In this document: positions 15,773 to 24,014 of the stretch, one piece after another
How the letters are laid out: each line of letters starts with the position of its first letter
Numbering within the stretch: the stretch's first letter is position 1
Assembly (NCBI RefSeq): GCF_027497235.1
Contig: NZ_CP114902.1
Coordinates: 5,916,001 to 5,980,000, forward strand
DNA from: Micromonospora sp. WMMD1128
Lineage (GTDB): Bacteria > Actinomycetota > Actinomycetes > Mycobacteriales > Micromonosporaceae
Length of the DNA: 64,000 nt
Reading direction: 5' to 3'
Notes under the pieces: generated by a model
The model's database searches: none
Told to the model about the DNA's origin: nothing
What the model saw: the letters and a program-made list of their open reading frames with translations, nothing else
Translations under genes and position numbers: made by a program

Positions 15773-16806
15773 GCCACGTCCGCCATGAAGCTCAGGTCCG
15801 GGTTCGCCTCCACCGGCAGGCCGATCCCGGCCGCCTTCGTCCAGATGGCGATCGGGTCCTCGGTGGAGTAGGCACCGGCGACGATGCCGGGGCGGTCGCC
15901 CTCCTCCAGCCCGTACCGCGGGTCCAGCGACTCCGCGGTGGTGCCCAGCAAGGTCGCGCCGAGCTGACTGGCCTCGCCGTCGTTCGGGTCGACCGGCGCC
16001 GGCAAGTACAGGAACCGATCGACGGGGATCGGCCGGGTGGCCACCCCGTTGACGTTGATCTGCTCGTCCACGATGTACCACGGCGGCAGGCCGTGGTCGT
16101 CGAGGATGCCCCGCAGCGCGGCCTGCGACACTCGCGACGGCGCGCCCAGCGTCGACCCGACGAGGGCGCGGATCTCGGCGTTGCGCAGCAGGTAGCCCAG
16201 CACCGTGCTGGACATGACCATCGCGCCCGGCGCCTCACCGTTGCTGGTGCGGTAGGTCAGCTGCCAGGACAGCATGTCCGCCAGCGGCGTGGCCGTCGCG
16301 ATCGTCGACCACAGCGTGCCCGGCGCCACCGAGTGGCTGCCCGAACGGCCGAAGCTCACGGTGGCGATCACGCCGTTCTCGTTGATCGTGACAGAGCCGT
16401 TGACCAGGGCGTCACCGCGGGCCAACTCCAGGCGGGCCGCGACCGCGCGGGTCATCCGCTCCGCGTCGGTGAGGATGCTGTTGCGGATCGCGTCGGCGTT
16501 CGCCGACCGCTGGCGCAGCCGGTCGTACTCGCCGAGCCGGATCTTCCGGCTGATCGGCGGCAGCTCACCCGACACCCGGGTCAGGCCCGGCCGGGAGCCG
16601 ATCGGCGACTCGGCGTCGTACGCCCGGAACGTAGCGGCCTCGATCAGGCCCTCCCCGCCGCGGGTGAACCGGTACTCCAGGTCGTCGATCGGCCGGTTCG
16701 GCAGCCACTGCGCGAGGGTGAACTGGTTGTCCGGCAGGTTCGCCGCGGCCTCGCGGACGTAGCCGGTCAGCTCGACCGGCTCGATGTAGTCGGCGTTGAG
16801 CAGCAT
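15769..16806 (-). CDS. Major capsid protein
   Basis: 345 residues. Features of the actinophage E-type HK97-fold capsid family include the extended N-arm (LTGYVREAAANLPDNQFTLA, QWLPNRPIDDLEYRF), the E-loop region (SRPGLTRVSGELPPISRKI), the spine helix (DRLRQRSANADAIRNSILTD) and the late TTAESLDPRYGLE ... DPIAIWTKAAGIGLPV. It follows the decoration protein gene by 13 nt. There is no sign of an N-terminal protease-cleaved delta domain; a separate scaffold gene lies upstream. Confidence 0.9.
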   Translation of the reverse strand: MLLNADYIEPVELTGYVREAAANLPDNQFTLAQWLPNRPIDDLEYRFTRGGEGLIEAATFRAYDAESPIGSRPGLTRVSGELPPISRKIRLGEYDRLRQRSANADAIRNSILTDAERMTRAVAARLELARGDALVNGSVTINENGVIATVSFGRSGSHSVAPGTLWSTIATATPLADMLSWQLTYRTSNGEAPGAMVMSSTVLGYLLRNAEIRALVGSTLGAPSRVSQAALRGILDDHGLPPWYIVDEQINVNGVATRPIPVDRFLYLPAPVDPNDGEASQLGATLLGTTAESLDPRYGLEEGDRPGIVAGAYSTEDPIAIWTKAAGIGLPVEANPDLSFMADVA

Positions 16807-16819
16807 GAGCTACCCCCTC

Positions 16820-17209
16820 TCAGACGAATCGGATGCGGCCGGCGACGTCGGCCTTGCCGTTGGTGTCGACCGCGATCGGCAGGCGGGCCTCAACGACCTT
16901 GCCGTGCCAGAACAGCGCGCCCTGCGGGTCCTGGGTGTTGACGCTCGGCGCGTCGACGGTGCACAGCAGGAACCCGACGAGGGTCTGCCGGCCGTCGGAT
17001 GCGGCGTCGTCGTACGGGCCGTACAGCCCGGTGGCGGTGATCTTCCCGAGCGGCAGTCCGGACGGGAAGTAGCCGTTGGGGTAGTGGGTGCCGGCGGTGA
17101 ACGTGCTCGTGTCGAGCGTGATGCTGTCGCCGGCGCTGGTGCCGTGGGCCGACCCCAGCCACCGCTGGTCCTCGTTCTGGAAGGTCTCGGTCACGGGGTT
17201 GAGGTTCAT
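16820..17209 (-). CDS. Head decoration protein (lambda D-like)
   Basis: 129 residues: NEDQRWLGSAHGTSAGDSIT, TAGTHYPNGYFPSGLPLGKI and DGRQTLVGFLLCTVD, ending AVDTNGKADVAGRIRFV. The FPSGLPLGKI and GFLL motifs are typical of lambda D-type trimers that stabilise expanded capsids. It lies between scaffold and capsid genes, the normal place. Confidence 0.85.
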   Translation of the reverse strand: MNLNPVTETFQNEDQRWLGSAHGTSAGDSITLDTSTFTAGTHYPNGYFPSGLPLGKITATGLYGPYDDAASDGRQTLVGFLLCTVDAPSVNTQDPQGALFWHGKVVEARLPIAVDTNGKADVAGRIRFV

Positions 17210-17221
17210 GCCCTCGCGCTC

Positions 17222-17962
17222 CTAGGTTGTCGTGGTCTTCGTCTTGTTGTGCCGCTCGGCGTACAGGGACCGACCCGAGTCCAGGGATGACGTCTTCTGC
17301 CCGGGCCTCGCGCCCTGAGCAGGATCGGGGCGCATGCCGCGACGTTGACCGCCGCCCTGCCCGTCGTCCTGGGTGCCGCCGCCGCCGAACGCGGCGAGCA
17401 GCTCGTCGGCGTCCTTGGTCAGCTCATCCTTGGTGGAGCCGACCAGCCGGGCGGCCTGCGCCGCGGTGAGCTTCTTGTCCGCCTGGACCTCGGCCCGCCA
17501 GCGGGCGACCCGCTCGTCCGCGATGGCCTTCTCCTGCGCGGCGAGCCGCTCGGTCAGCTGCTCGACCTCGGTCTGCCCCTTGCTGGCGTCCCCACCACCG
17601 AGGGCCTCGGCGAGCTTCTCCAGCGGCGCCAGGGCGGCGATGCGCTTCTCTAGCGCCTTGCGGGCTTCCCGCTCCTCCCGGAGCGCCTTCTCGCCGCCCG
17701 GGCCGAGTGGCTTGTCACCCTCGCCGCCGGGCTTCCCGGACTCACCCTCCGGCTTGTCGCCTTCGGGCCCGCCGGAGTCCCCACCACCCTCGCCTTCGCT
17801 TCCGTCGTCCGGAGCGGCGCCGAGGACCGGCCAGATCGCCTGACCGTTGCGGCGCATGCCGAGCGCCCGGATCGGGGCGCCGGTCTTCGGGTGGGTGAGA
17901 GTGGGGTGCATCGGCAGGTCGCCTGCAGCCCGCAGCCCCGGCTTGGTGCTGGTGAGGGTCAT
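17222..17962 (-). CDS. Capsid scaffolding protein
   Basis: 246 residues. Highly charged: a Gly/Glu/Asp/Lys-rich disordered segment (about residues 55-100), then a long coiled coil (EKALREEREARKALEKRIAA ... LTERLAAQEKAIADERVARW) and a basic Gly/Gln/Arg-rich tail ending in KTKTTTT, as in actinophage scaffolds that bind capsid subunits through a basic C-terminus. The start used is the ATG at 17960-17962, with GGAAGG about 5 nt upstream; a GTG 14 codons further up is also in frame. It acts inside procapsids and leaves before DNA packaging. Confidence 0.8.
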   Translation of the reverse strand: MTLTSTKPGLRAAGDLPMHPTLTHPKTGAPIRALGMRRNGQAIWPVLGAAPDDGSEGEGGGDSGGPEGDKPEGESGKPGGEGDKPLGPGGEKALREEREARKALEKRIAALAPLEKLAEALGGGDASKGQTEVEQLTERLAAQEKAIADERVARWRAEVQADKKLTAAQAARLVGSTKDELTKDADELLAAFGGGGTQDDGQGGGQRRGMRPDPAQGARPGQKTSSLDSGRSLYAERHNKTKTTTT

Positions 17963-18000
17963 CGCGACCTTCCAGGTTGGGACCGGGCGTCGCGCCCGCG

Positions 18001-19091
18001 TCACGTGATGTATCCGAACCTCCGCAGGAGGCGGACAGCCTCATCGCGGTTCCCGCCGGCGGCGGAGAGGATGCTCTCTGGCATCAGCCGGGGTGTCTTC
18101 GCCGATCGGTACCGGCCGCCGGGCAGCTTCACGCCCGTCTCGCGGGCGCCGAGGCGGATGCCCGCCTGGCCGCGTACCGTCGTTCCCTCGGTGGTCGTGA
18201 ACACCTGCCGACCGAACACGTCGCGGCTCTGAAGGCGTCCCAGGTCGCGGCCACCGCGCAGCATCCGCGCTTCCTCGGCGGTGATCCGCGCGCCGGCCGG
18301 CGTCAACCCCAGGGCCCCGCGCCGCGCGTTGACGACCTGACTGATGTCCGCACCGAGCCGGATCGCCTCCGCCCCGGCCGCCGTGAACGCCTTGTCCTGC
18401 TCTGCCCTCGACAGCGAGTCGAAGTACGCCCGCGGGTTCGTCTGCACCGCCTCCGCGGTGTCCTCCCGGGCCGGCACGTGCACGCAGTCGCCCCGGGTCT
18501 ACAACGCGGGTGTCTGTCGAACCCCGCGTTGTAGGCGTACCACCTCCCCGCCAGCACCACGCACCGCGAGCAGGACCGGCCCACCAGCATCCGCCGATAG
18601 CCGGACACGCCCGGTCGGACCGTCATCGCCACCGCATCGGCCGCCCGACCGGCGTCCGCGATCTGCGTCCGCACAATCATGTCGAGGGTCGCCGCGCCCC
18701 CGGCCAGCGCCCGGTCTACGCCCGCGCCCCGCCCGATGCCTTCCAGCGCGGTAATCACCGGCTGGTACAGCAACCCGTCCAGACCTCGGCCGTCCGACGC
18801 GACGCCAGCCAGCGCCGCCGGCTGCACCTCCCCGACCGGCGAGGCCCGGATGCCTTGCACGTCGAGCACCTCGCCCAGGTACCCGTCCGCCCGGGTCGCG
18901 ACCGCTTGCTGCGCCCCGGTCACCAGAGTCAGCAGTCGGGCCAACAGGCCCAGCCACGACTCAGCAATCCGCCCCGGATCGACCCGCGACCACATCTGTC
19001 CAGCCTCGCCCGCGGCGATGACCGCCAGGCGTCGCCGGTGCTCAGCATGCGCGACGGCGACCTCAGCCGGCGTCGCCAACGTCCCCACCAT
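18001..19091 (-). pseudogene. MuF-like head morphogenesis protein, frameshifted
   Basis: The N-terminal 197 codons (from the ATG at 19091, overlapping the portal stop by 29 nt) are open and end GRSCSRCVVLAGRWYAYNAG, then FDRHPRC. The family normally continues DCVHVPAREDT; that continuation is present in another frame from 18489 down to the TGA at 18001 (HVPAREDTAEAVQTNPRAYF ... ARRGALGLTPAGARITAEEA). The two halves are separated by an extra 11 nt (18490-18500) beside a perfect 12-bp inverted repeat. Read straight through, the product is missense after Cys197. The protein normally sits inside the capsid at the portal. A sequencing error or a programmed event cannot be excluded. Confidence 0.75.
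18499..18534. repeat. Perfect 12-bp inverted repeat at the MuF frame break
   Basis: CTACAACGCGGG at 18499-18510 is the exact inverse of CCCGCGTTGTAG at 18523-18534, with a 12-nt loop. On the coding strand the upstream arm encodes the YNAG of the normal protein and the downstream arm encodes HPRC just before the frame break, so the second arm may have been copied from the first by strand switching. Confidence 0.85.
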
Positions 19092-20499
19092 CGGTCGGTC
19101 CGCCGCCGGCCAGGCCGAGGGCGATCTCGCGCACCGGGTCGGCGGCACGTTCGGCGGCGTCTTCTTCCTCCATGCGCCGGATCTCCTCGGGCGCATAGCC
19201 GAGGTCGATGCGGGTCTGCCGCAGCGTGGTGATGCCTTGCTGCCGCTTCTTCACCGCAGCGTCCGCCGCCTGCGCAACGGTCGGGGTGGAAGCGTCGCGC
19301 CACACCACCTTCATGCGCCGTGCCCGCGCGTCCCAGCCCTCCCCGTCGCGGATCCGCAGCGCGATCGCCATCACCCGCCGCCAGTCCGCCCCGAGGCCGG
19401 TCTGCTTCCGTTCAACCCGCTTCACCATCTGCGCCTCGGACGACCGGATCGCGTCCGCGCTGGCCGGATTGTCGGTCGTGAACGACATGTAGTGCGGCGG
19501 CAGGGCCGCCAACTGAGCGGCGATCTGCGCCAGCACCCGGATGGTGTTGTGGAAGACCGCCAGGTCCGACTCGGGGAACTGGCCGACCGCGACCTCGCCG
19601 GGCTTCTTCGAGTGCGCCCACACCCGGCCGGCGATCTGCTCGAACGGCGAAATCTCGTTGCCGTCCTCGTCCTCGAAGTCCTCACGCGCCATGCCCAGCG
19701 CCCACCGGCGCGGCATCGCGTGGAACTCCCCGGACACCATCATGTCCGTTGCCATCTTGTTCGCCGCGTCCGCGATCGGAATCACCGACGCGAACTCTGA
19801 CCGGCCGTCGTGCTTCAGCATCCGACCCCGGTTCACCAGCGGCACCACCGGCACCACACCCAGCCGGTGCTCGTCCCGGCCGGCCTCCACCCACCGCCGC
19901 GCCCGGTAGAAGTGCCGCGTCGAATCCGGCAGGTACAGCGTCGCCCGCTGCACGTTGTCGGAGTCCTTCCACCGCTTCAGGGCGCTCACCGGCTGCCGGG
20001 TCCGCGGGTCCTGCTCCGTGATGCACTGCGTCGGATGCTCCACCGTGATCAGCGGCGAATCGGTGTCCTCGTCGAACGGATCCGGCACATCAACGGCCGG
20101 CCCCTCGTCGAGGACGCCGCGGGCACCGACGATCGCGTACGAACGGCCCAGCGCGATGGACTCCAAGTGCGCCTGGGGGGCCTGGCGATCCATGTCGTTG
20201 TCCTGCCAGATACCCCACACGTCCGCGTCGGCCTCGTCGACGTCGACGCCGTTGGAGATGGACCCGGGGAACCGGAAGCCGGTCAGGTCCAGCCGCGCCT
20301 CATAGGCGTCGGCGACCATCTCCGGCCAGTTGATGACCAGCTCCGCCAGGCGTTCCCCGAACTCCTGCTTCAGCTCCAGCGCCAGGAACCGCAGCGGCTG
20401 CTCACCCTCGTAGTAGGCGTCCAGCTTCCGCAGGCTCCGCTGAGCCTTCAGCAGCTTCGCGTCGAGGTAGGAGACGGTCTCCTCCGGGGTCATCGCCAC
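19063..20499 (-). CDS. Portal protein
   Basis: 478 residues of the SPP1 gp6-type family: MAMTPEETVSYLDAKLLKAQ, KLDAYYEGEQPLRFLALELK, GERLAELVINWPEMVADAYE, then VVPLVNRGRMLKHDGRSEFA and ALPPHYMSFTTDNPASADAI, where the long stem helix follows. The dodecameric ring forms the DNA channel at one capsid vertex and binds terminase. It starts 5 nt after the terminase large subunit stop and overlaps the MuF gene at its 3' end, as usual in this phage group. Confidence 0.9.
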   Translation of the reverse strand: MAMTPEETVSYLDAKLLKAQRSLRKLDAYYEGEQPLRFLALELKQEFGERLAELVINWPEMVADAYEARLDLTGFRFPGSISNGVDVDEADADVWGIWQDNDMDRQAPQAHLESIALGRSYAIVGARGVLDEGPAVDVPDPFDEDTDSPLITVEHPTQCITEQDPRTRQPVSALKRWKDSDNVQRATLYLPDSTRHFYRARRWVEAGRDEHRLGVVPVVPLVNRGRMLKHDGRSEFASVIPIADAANKMATDMMVSGEFHAMPRRWALGMAREDFEDEDGNEISPFEQIAGRVWAHSKKPGEVAVGQFPESDLAVFHNTIRVLAQIAAQLAALPPHYMSFTTDNPASADAIRSSEAQMVKRVERKQTGLGADWRRVMAIALRIRDGEGWDARARRMKVVWRDASTPTVAQAADAAVKKRQQGITTLRQTRIDLGYAPEEIRRMEEEDAAERAADPVREIALGLAGGGPTDGGDVGDAG

Positions 20500-20504
20500 G
20501 CCGC

Positions 20505-22187
20505 CTACCTCCTTCCCGCCCTGCTCCGGTTACGGAAGACGACCATCTTCGAGGCGACCTCCGGCTGCGGCCACAGCCCGGCTGCCGTCACATCGCCGGC
20601 CGCTTCGTGGGCGAGGATGCTCGTGACCGCCATGTCGATCTTCCGGCCGTCCTCCGGCTTCGCCAGCTTGTACCGCCGGCCCGGCCGGGGCTCCTTCACC
20701 ACGGCGCCGACGTGCGCGGCGGTGATCTCACACCCGTCGTGGGTCAAGGTGCTTCCGGACTTCGTCACGTCGGTGTGCAGCCGGTCCGCAGCGGCCTGCA
20801 TCTGCACCGGACGGGCCGTCGCCCACCGGATGATCCGCCGCTCCCCGTACTCGGCCGCCGCCTCGTCGATCTCCGTCGACCAGTACGGCGGGTCCATGTA
20901 CGCCCGCACCACCTGGTATCGGGTCATCAGCTCGGCCAGCGCCGCCTTGACCTCCAGACGAGGCACCTGACCGCCCCAGTCCGCCGGGTTCCAGATCGTC
21001 GGCAGCTTCGCCCCGCCCGGCCCGTACGTGGGCGTGAACTGGTATCCATCCTCGGTCTCCGCCCGGAAGCCGGTCCAGTCGTCCAGGTCCGAGCCGTCGA
21101 ACCCGAGCACGATCGGCGTGCCGTCGGGAACCTCGCGGCGCTTCGCGCGGCGCTTCCACTTCGCCGCGTCCAGCCACACCCCCGAGCCAGCCGCGTTGCG
21201 GTTGCCGAAGAACCGTTCCGCCTGGGCCAGCTCGCCCTTCGCGATCAACCGCTCGGCGTCCGCGTCGATCGTCTCGATGCGCACGTGCCGGGACCCGCGG
21301 TACACGTACTCGTGGATCTTCCGCCGATGAGCCCGAATCTCGTACTTCAGGTTCGCCGGCGGCGGCCGGTGGAAGCGGAACTCGTCCTTGGTCTTCGACT
21401 GGTGGGTCATCTGCGCGACCGACTTCTGCGTCGGGTCGTACCCGTTGGTCGTCTCCTGACCGCGGCCCTGCATGCCGGCCAGGCCGCGCCGCTGGGTGTC
21501 CGCGACCCCGACCATCTTGTTCTCTTTGGTCCAGATTCCCGTCTCGTCTTGCGGCACGTACGTCACCGGGGCGCCCAGCCGGGCCTGCGCCGAGCTGGTA
21601 ACTACGTCAATGCGGCCCTCTTCGACATCGACGACGCGGGTGAACTTCTCGCCGACCTTCAGCAGATCCGACAGCGGCCCCTGCCGGATCATCGACCGCA
21701 GCGGCCGGTAAATGTTCTCCGTCTGATCCTCGGCGAACGCAGTGATCTGGATCAGCGGCGTCGGCCAGCGCATCCCCATCGGCTCACCCGGCCGATACTC
21801 GTACTCCCAGCCACACCCGCACCCGTGATCCGAGCACGCCCACCCGTCACCCCGCCCCGCCCAGCCAGCGAAAAGCGCCGGGCCGGCCGCCTCGAGCGCC
21901 ACCCCGCACGCAGACCAGGGACCCTTGCCCGTCTTCTGCGGGGCGATGATCTGCGACCACCGGTACACGAACGCCGTCGACAGCAGCGGGTCGTCCGGCT
22001 GCCACTCGGCGTCCTCACGGACCCGGTAGTGGTTGAGCGTGCACCACGCCTGCCAGTCGTACAGCTCCATCCGCTGACCAGTACGGAAGCTGTCCGGCAC
22101 CGGGCAGTGCTGCTCGATCCAATCGACGGTGATGAACAGGGTTGGGAAGTCGACGACGAACGCGCCAGGGTCAACCCGCCGCGCCAT
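20505..22187 (-). CDS. Terminase large subunit
   Basis: 560 residues. The ATPase domain has a Walker A-like APQKTGKGPWSA near residue 83 and a Walker B with catalytic Glu in YVPQDETGIW. The RNase H-like nuclease domain has GFDGSDLDDW, RAYMDPPYWSTEIDE and KIDMAVTSIL acidic residues. An insertion after the Walker A contains CSDHGCGCGWEYEY, which could bind a metal. The enzyme cuts concatemeric DNA and drives it through the portal. It overlaps the small-subunit gene by 17 nt. Confidence 0.93.
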   Translation of the reverse strand: MARRVDPGAFVVDFPTLFITVDWIEQHCPVPDSFRTGQRMELYDWQAWCTLNHYRVREDAEWQPDDPLLSTAFVYRWSQIIAPQKTGKGPWSACGVALEAAGPALFAGWAGRGDGWACSDHGCGCGWEYEYRPGEPMGMRWPTPLIQITAFAEDQTENIYRPLRSMIRQGPLSDLLKVGEKFTRVVDVEEGRIDVVTSSAQARLGAPVTYVPQDETGIWTKENKMVGVADTQRRGLAGMQGRGQETTNGYDPTQKSVAQMTHQSKTKDEFRFHRPPPANLKYEIRAHRRKIHEYVYRGSRHVRIETIDADAERLIAKGELAQAERFFGNRNAAGSGVWLDAAKWKRRAKRREVPDGTPIVLGFDGSDLDDWTGFRAETEDGYQFTPTYGPGGAKLPTIWNPADWGGQVPRLEVKAALAELMTRYQVVRAYMDPPYWSTEIDEAAAEYGERRIIRWATARPVQMQAAADRLHTDVTKSGSTLTHDGCEITAAHVGAVVKEPRPGRRYKLAKPEDGRKIDMAVTSILAHEAAGDVTAAGLWPQPEVASKMVVFRNRSRAGRR

Positions 22188-22656
22188 CGATGACCTGGAA
22201 CCGATCCCGCGCCGACTTCCGCACCGGCTCGACCGGCCCGGACCTGCGCGCCCTGGTCGACGACCCTGGCTCCGCGATCTTCCACCGGTTCGTGCGCAAC
22301 CCCGGGATCGTCAACCCGAGCGCGTCGGCCATCTGCCGGACCAGCGTGGCCAGGTTCGCCCGCGCACCCGGCTGCTCCGCCTCCACCAGCCGCCGCACAT
22401 ACAGCGCGACCTCCAGTTCCTGGCCCTGCCGCTCCCATTCCACGGCCTGCGGCCTCGACCACAGCCGGCGCCACAGCTCCGTCTCCCGATCACCCCAGCC
22501 CGGATCCTCATGCTCCGACAGCGGCCATGCCGGCGGATCACCCGGCCGGCCGGCCGCCGGCAGGATCGTCCACTCGCCGTCGGTCTTCCGGTCCCGTCGC
22601 AGCGCCTTCGGATCCGGCGGCGGCCCCGAACGAGTCCGAGCTCCACCACTGGGCAT
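22171..22656 (-). CDS. Terminase small subunit
   Basis: 161 residues: MPSGGARTRSGPPPDPKALRR, then GEWTILPAAGRPGDPPAWPL, TELWRRLWSRPQAVEWERQG and LATLVRQMADALGLTIPGLR with a basic C-terminus, the typical actinophage small terminase. It recognises the packaging site and recruits the large subunit. The start chosen is the ATG at 22654-22656, with GGAGGGG about 9 nt upstream; an ATG three codons earlier overlaps the ribosome binding site. The 165 nt upstream hold no gene but contain opposed G- and C-runs (22774-22800) that could belong to the packaging site. Confidence 0.85.
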   Translation of the reverse strand: MPSGGARTRSGPPPDPKALRRDRKTDGEWTILPAAGRPGDPPAWPLSEHEDPGWGDRETELWRRLWSRPQAVEWERQGQELEVALYVRRLVEAEQPGARANLATLVRQMADALGLTIPGLRTNRWKIAEPGSSTRARRSGPVEPVRKSARDRFQVIDGAAG

Positions 22657-22821
22657 GTCGACCATCCCCTCCGCCGCGTCGCGCGGCATCGGTCGGCCGT
22701 CACATCGCGTGACCGGCCCGAAGTTTTGAACCCGGCCAACCGGACAGAGCCCTCCCCGGCGGTCCGCTGACCTGGGGGTATAGGGGGGCACCCCCCACCC
22801 CTCCGTCACTGAGAGTGAGCA

Positions 22822-23094
22822 CTAGCCCTGTTCGTCTCGGCTGATCCAGTGCCGGAGTCGGGTGGATGCGTACTCGCAGAGGCCGAGTGCTCGATGGGTT
22901 GGGACGTTGCCGTCTCGGAACAGCAGGCCGACGGCTGTGATGCCGTCGCCGTCATCGTCGAATCGCTGCTGCGAGGTGACCACGACGTACTCGGTGAGGA
23001 TGTACGCCTGCTCGGTGCCGTACGCCTAGAGCACTCGCTCGACCGCGGCGGTTAACTCCTGGTCGGCGGCGATCTGCTCAGGTGTGCGGCTCAC
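22822..23094 (-). pseudogene. Small prophage protein with in-frame amber codon
   Basis: The GTG at 23092-23094 overlaps the preceding stop (GTGA). The reading runs SRTPEQIAADQELTAAVERVL, meets TAG at 23026-23028 (codon 23), then continues in the same frame for 67 codons (AYGTEQAYILTEYVVVTSQQ, RFDDDGDGITAVGLLFRDG, CEYASTRLRHWISRDEQG) to a second TAG at 22822. The two parts together look like the small prophage protein usually found in this position. A single C-to-T change of CAG (Gln) to TAG explains it. No amber-suppressor tRNA is visible in the window. Confidence 0.7.
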
Positions 23095-23276
23095 GTCGTC
23101 TCCGGCGAGGCGACGTACTGGCTGTGCTCCTCGTCCCAGGCGATCCGCATGACGGTGTCCTCGTCGACGCGAACGTCGGCTGGCCCGTATGCCCCGATGG
23201 TGACGCCGTGCGTGGTGCTGGCCTCGTTGACAGCGGCGAGGAAGTCAGCGAATCGGCGGAGGTCGTCGCTGGTCAT
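23091..23276 (-). CDS. Small hypothetical prophage protein
   Basis: 61 residues: MTSDDLRRFADFLAAVNEAS, then GVTIGAYGPADVRVDEDTVM and RIAWDEEHSQYVASPETT. It looks like a small acidic alpha/beta protein with no known motif. The start has GGAG 5 nt upstream; the 3' end overlaps the amber-bearing gene by 4 nt and the 5' end overlaps the HNH gene by 32 nt. Function unknown. Confidence 0.65.
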   Translation of the reverse strand: MTSDDLRRFADFLAAVNEASTTHGVTIGAYGPADVRVDEDTVMRIAWDEEHSQYVASPETT

Positions 23277-23616
23277 CGCGTCTCCAGCCTCGGTTGCATG
23301 CTGCGTGTTCGGGTCCGCGCCATGTGCTGCGGTCGTCGGTGTGGCCGAGATCCCACGGCTGTCCGGGTTGGATGCGCCGGCTCGGCATGACGCAGGTCGG
23401 TGCGGCGCAGTCCACCTGGCCCGCTTCGACGGTCGGGCGCCACCGTTCCCGCTCCCGCTCGTGGGCGGCGTCGTAGCCGCGGGCTTGGCGGCTGCCTCGG
23501 GCGCGGTCTGCGGTGGTGGCGCAACGGGCGCATCGGCCTGTGGCGACGAGCTCGGGGCAGCTACCGGAGTGGGCGGCGCAGCCGGTGCAGGGGCAGACCT
23601 TGAGCGCGCGCGGCAT
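23245..23616 (-). CDS. HNH endonuclease near the terminase genes
   Basis: 123 residues. The N-terminus has paired cysteines (KVCPCTGCAAHSGSCPELV, ATGRCARC) that may bind zinc, followed by SRQARGYDAAHERERERWRP. The HNH core is QPWDLGHTDDRSTWRGPEH, then AACNRGWRRD. Such HNH proteins often lie beside terminase genes and assist packaging-site cleavage; a free-standing homing nuclease is the alternative. Starts at the ATG at 23614-23616 with GGAG upstream. Confidence 0.8.
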   Translation of the reverse strand: MPRALKVCPCTGCAAHSGSCPELVATGRCARCATTADRARGSRQARGYDAAHERERERWRPTVEAGQVDCAAPTCVMPSRRIQPGQPWDLGHTDDRSTWRGPEHAACNRGWRRDDQRRPPPIR

Positions 23617-23632
23617 GGCCGCTCCGTGGTGG

Positions 23633-23746
23633 TTAGCTGGCGAGTCCTGGTCCCCAGCCGCATTGGATGATGGCGAGGGCGAGGGCGGCGAGGACGAGCA
23701 GCAGCGGGATGAGTGCGTGGCGTACGCGGCGGGGTGGTATGCGCAT
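23633..23746 (-). CDS. 37-residue single-pass membrane peptide
   Basis: MRIPPRRVRHALIPLLLVL begins the peptide and the hydrophobic run continues through ALALAIIQ, ending CGWGPGLAS before TAA. Five arginines before the helix predict an N-in orientation. It lies between the tRNA gene and the HNH gene and ends 17 nt before the HNH start. No good ribosome binding site is seen, though the ATG follows TGATG-like context. Function unknown. Confidence 0.5.
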   Translation of the reverse strand: MRIPPRRVRHALIPLLLVLAALALAIIQCGWGPGLAS

Positions 23747-23787
23747 CAGGCCATCGTGGACCGGCAGGTCAACCTCGGCCTGCGTAG

Positions 23788-23861
23788 TTGCGACGGCAGG
23801 ATTTGAACCTGCGACCTCTGGGTTATGAGCCCAGCGAGCTACCGAGCTGCTCTACGTCGCG
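23788..23861 (-). tRNA. Prophage tRNA with initiator (fMet) features, anticodon CAU
   Basis: The minus strand folds into a complete cloverleaf: acceptor CGCGACG/CGTCGCA with a C1:A72 mismatch, D-stem GAGC/GCTC, anticodon stem CTGGG/CCCAG around CTCATAA, and T-arm GCAGG TTCAAAT CCTGC. The C1:A72 mismatch and the three consecutive G:C pairs next to the anticodon loop are the classic marks of bacterial initiator tRNA. CCA is not encoded. The body looks like the actinobacterial initiator tRNA, while the acceptor stem differs. It lies among accessory genes of the prophage, downstream of two hairpins. Confidence 0.9.
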
Positions 23862-23863
23862 TC

Positions 23864-23909
23864 GGGAAAGCGGGCCGGCCATCCGCCGCGGTGACCGGCC
23901 CGCTTTCCC
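23864..23909. terminator. Strong hairpin abutting the tRNA 5' end
   Basis: Perfect 15-bp stem: GGGAAAGCGGGCCGG (64-78 of this line of bases, i.e. 23864-23878) pairs with CCGGCCCGCTTTCCC (23895-23909), loop 16 nt. It starts 3 nt from the tRNA, so it could terminate upstream transcription or guide 5' processing. Confidence 0.65.
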
Positions 23910-23940
23910 CACGCCCCAGCGTCCCGACCCAGGACGCACG

Positions 23941-23981
23941 TCAGCCCGGCGGGACCTGGGGGGGTCGACCTGCCGGGCTGA
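23941..23981 (-). terminator. Terminator after the HTH-gene operon
   Basis: TCAGCCCGGC (23941-23950) pairs with GCCGGGCTGA (23972-23981). It lies 33 nt downstream of the stop of the minus-strand HTH gene and before the tRNA, separating the accessory operon from the tRNA. Confidence 0.65.
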
Positions 23982-24014
23982 GGGGACACTCCACCTGCGT
24001 GGCGTGTGATCAAA

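Noticed and set aside
22849..23055. Plus-strand 68-codon ORF over the amber-bearing gene
   Set aside because: The minus-strand reading has a coupled start and a natural sequence on both sides of the TAG; the plus reading lacks a ribosome binding site.
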